The translations under genes were made by a program, and so were the position numbers. Under the pieces are notes generated by a model, which was not told the DNA's origin, did no database searches, and saw nothing but the letters and a program-made list of their open reading frames with translations. A stretch of DNA of 6,613 nt from a bacterium (GTDB lineage Archaea > Thermoproteota > Nitrososphaeria > Nitrososphaerales > CADDZS01). The stretch is taken from assembly GCA_027310845.1 (NCBI GenBank), contig DAIDAB010000113.1, positions 1 through 6,613 on the forward strand, given 5' to 3'. Below are positions 5,027 through 6,613 of this stretch, one piece after another; position 1 is the stretch's first letter, and each line of letters opens with the position of its first letter.

Positions 5027-6072
5027 GTAAGAGTGTTGGACAGAAAATGACGGTGGCTTCCCTTGAGAGTAGTAGAAAAATCAGAATATCGTCGGAAAAC
5101 GGAATAAGGATCGAAACCTCTTCCTTTACCATTGCGCTAGATCCAAAAAGAGCAACTTCTTGTGACTATTCGTTTGTGTCTCACGCCCACATCGATCATG
5201 TTCATGTCGCAGCTGGAAAATCAAAAGTACTGTCAAGCAAGGAAACCACCACTCTCGCGGGATTGCGTGGGTATGACTTGGGAGAAACAACTGAGGAGGC
5301 TGAACATATCGATCTCTTCGATTCTGGCCACATCTTGGGTTCAAAGGCGATACTAATAGACGACCGCGTATTCTACACTGGAGATATTTCAAGCAGGGAC
5401 AGGGCATTCTTGAAAGGATGCAAGGGAATAAAGTGCGAGACTCTGATAATGGAGACAACGTATGGAAAGAGTCACTACGTCTTTCCGGAAACAGAGGATA
5501 TCGTGAGGAGAGTCAACGCCTTCATTGCACGTTGCTTTGACAGGGGACGACCTGTGATTCTCACAGGGTACCCGCTCGGCAAGGCTCAACTTATCTCGTA
5601 TTTTTTTGAACACTGGGATCCTGTGTACCTGCATGACTCGGTTTACGTCATGAATTCGGCACACATCGATTTGGGGGTTGATCTAAGAGGTTTCCCGAAA
5701 TTCGAGGAGACGAGTGCTTTCGCCGCGAAATTAGGACGAGGACCATGGCTGATGATTGCCCCGATGTCGAGCGGACGATCAGCTCTAGCCAAGTCGATGA
5801 GGGAAAAATACAATGCTGCTATTGCAGCCTTCAGTGGTTGGTCTGTGGATGCTGGATACAAGTACAGAATGGGTCTTGATGATGCATTTGGGGTGAGCGA
5901 CCATTGCGATTTCAACGAACTCGTGGGTTTGGTCAGATATTGTAGCCCGTCGAAAGTGTACACAGTACACGGTTTCGCGGAAGAGTTTGCAGGGCATCTA
6001 CGCACGCTCGGGTTCGATGCCGAGCCCTTGCCAAGCAAAGCTGATCTGGATAAGCTCTCGAATTATGCCTAG
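5023..6072 (+). CDS. Beta-CASP metallo-beta-lactamase nuclease (mRNA 3'-end-processing/exonuclease type)
   Basis: Zinc-dependent nuclease of the metallo-beta-lactamase/beta-CASP superfamily, in the short class without N-terminal KH domains, often annotated as an mRNA 3'-end-processing factor-like or ligase-associated exonuclease. The 349 residues carry every catalytic motif: HAHIDH (54-59), DSGH (100-103), TGD (119-121), then the beta-CASP motifs A (ETTYG, 144-148), B (SDHCDF, 292-297) and C (VHG, 315-317). The MBL part is split around a CASP insertion of about 150-280, as in the family. It probably acts in the cytoplasm on RNA or on DNA ends; which is not visible, and no ligase or Lhr helicase gene is adjacent here. 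The start may be ATG 5023 or ATG 5047 (eight residues shorter); neither has a convincing Shine-Dalgarno. It diverges from the GTPase gene and converges on ileS, overlapping its stop by four bases. Confidence 0.9.
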   Translation: MRKSVGQKMTVASLESSRKIRISSENGIRIETSSFTIALDPKRATSCDYSFVSHAHIDHVHVAAGKSKVLSSKETTTLAGLRGYDLGETTEEAEHIDLFDSGHILGSKAILIDDRVFYTGDISSRDRAFLKGCKGIKCETLIMETTYGKSHYVFPETEDIVRRVNAFIARCFDRGRPVILTGYPLGKAQLISYFFEHWDPVYLHDSVYVMNSAHIDLGVDLRGFPKFEETSAFAAKLGRGPWLMIAPMSSGRSALAKSMREKYNAAIAAFSGWSVDAGYKYRMGLDDAFGVSDHCDFNELVGLVRYCSPSKVYTVHGFAEEFAGHLRTLGFDAEPLPSKADLDKLSNYA

Positions 6073-6613
6073 GCGATATTGATTCTTAGCTGCAAGCCGT
6101 CTACTTCTGCTGTCGTCCAAGACTCTGAAGTTTCCGGCAGGTCAGAAAACAGTTCAGCCTGCTTCACTCTGACGAGAAAAGCCAATTCAGATTTCTTGCT
6201 TTCAAGTATCGCAAGATTCTGACTCCCTAACCCTGCGACACTCGCGAGCGCAAGAACGTCGGTCGGGTTGAATCCCTTTTCCTTTCGTAGTGCCTGAATG
6301 TTTCGGGCCAAATCTCGGAGTAATCCTTGCGCGATAAGCTCTTCATCCCTTGATGAGTCAAGAGCCACTACCATTCCGTAATTCTCTGCCACTACGTACT
6401 TGGGATCCTTTGAGGAGAATGTAAATTCAAGATCAGAAGATTCCAATTCGACTCCGGGGACGTCTGAGATCTTTGCCTTTCCCTGTGCGAGGACGTCCAA
6501 GAAGATTGATCTTGCGTCAGCACTTGCGACCTTGTCAGCTATTTCCTTGACTCGCTGCTTTGCTTTTGGTGCAAGCATCTCGTAATTGATCCTCGCGGTC
6601 ACGATCACAGGAG
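6069..6613 (-). CDS. ileS: Isoleucyl-tRNA synthetase, C-terminal part (N-terminus outside window)
   Basis: This is the tail of the class I synthetase that charges tRNA-Ile with isoleucine. About 181 residues lie in the window. The reading frame stays open to the right edge, so the GTG at 6608 is almost certainly internal. Recognisable parts are RINYEMLAPK near the edge, matching the family's post-anticodon-domain phrase PNY..LGPK; VVALDSSRDEELIAQGLLRDLARNIQALRKEKGFNPTD in the middle, matching the strongly conserved VALDT.LT.EL..EGLARDL.R.IQ..RK..GL...D block; and a final small beta domain. The catalytic HIGH and KMSKS motifs, the editing domain and most of the anticodon-binding domain lie beyond the edge. 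The last codon is a TAG stop whose bases 6069-6071 overlap the stop of the convergent nuclease gene. ValRS or LeuRS are less likely because the C-terminal block is of IleRS type. Confidence 0.88.
   Translation of the reverse strand, partial: PVIVTARINYEMLAPKAKQRVKEIADKVASADARSIFLDVLAQGKAKISDVPGVELESSDLEFTFSSKDPKYVVAENYGMVVALDSSRDEELIAQGLLRDLARNIQALRKEKGFNPTDVLALASVAGLGSQNLAILESKKSELAFLVRVKQAELFSDLPETSESWTTAEVDGLQLRINIA

Noticed and set aside
4887..5132. 81-codon minus-strand frame spanning the GTPase-nuclease divergent region
   Set aside because: Overlaps the start of the nuclease antisense and the GTPase promoter and start. The predicted protein has no recognisable features, and the region is better explained as a divergent promoter.
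5643..6038. 131-codon minus-strand frame inside the nuclease gene
   Set aside because: Antisense to the beta-CASP motifs B and C, which are strongly conserved on the plus strand.
1..6613. CRISPR array, insertion sequence, integrase or attachment-site duplication at the tRNA
   Set aside because: No spaced direct repeats, transposase or integrase frames are visible, and I found no second copy of the tRNA 3' end within the window.

Overview
This window looks archaeal. The signs are TATA-like boxes placed 25-35 bases ahead of several starts, with almost no 5' leader and little Shine-Dalgarno use; a short Lrp/AsnC regulator; a YchF-like GTPase with a C-terminal TGS domain; a beta-CASP metallo-beta-lactamase nuclease of the mRNA 3'-end-processing type; a luciferase-like flavin/F420 oxidoreductase; and a tRNA-type gene that encodes its own CCA end. 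The phylum cannot be fixed from the sequence alone. A Thaumarchaeota-like or other TACK archaeon, or a Thermoplasmata relative, are all possible. Coding density is high and no insertion sequence, CRISPR array, phage gene or integrase is visible.

Layout. Bases 1-1564 (minus strand) hold a two-gene ABC-2 exporter: a six-helix permease, then its ATPase, which runs off the left edge. Bases 1669-3085 (minus) hold an LLM-family oxidoreductase downstream of an Lrp/AsnC regulator, each with its own TATA-like box. A short divergent region (3086-3194) carries the Lrp promoter on one strand and the promoter of a tRNA-type gene (3195-3273, plus) on the other. Bases 3353-4896 (minus) hold the TGS-domain GTPase followed by a small unrecognised membrane or secreted protein preceded by a good Shine-Dalgarno. 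A 126-base divergent region separates the GTPase from the beta-CASP nuclease (5023-6072, plus). The nuclease converges on the C-terminal part of isoleucyl-tRNA synthetase (6069-6613, minus, running off the right edge), and the two stop codons share one CTAG palindrome.

How the genes fit together. Most are housekeeping or information-processing genes (tRNA, IleRS, translation-associated GTPase, RNA nuclease) next to a small regulator/oxidoreductase pair and an exporter. No new multi-gene defence or mobile system is evident. The items most worth a second look are the tRNA-type gene, which has a perfect acceptor stem, encoded CCA and a well-placed promoter but an abnormal anticodon loop and a T-arm that does not pair, and the small Cys/His-containing exported protein linked to the GTPase.
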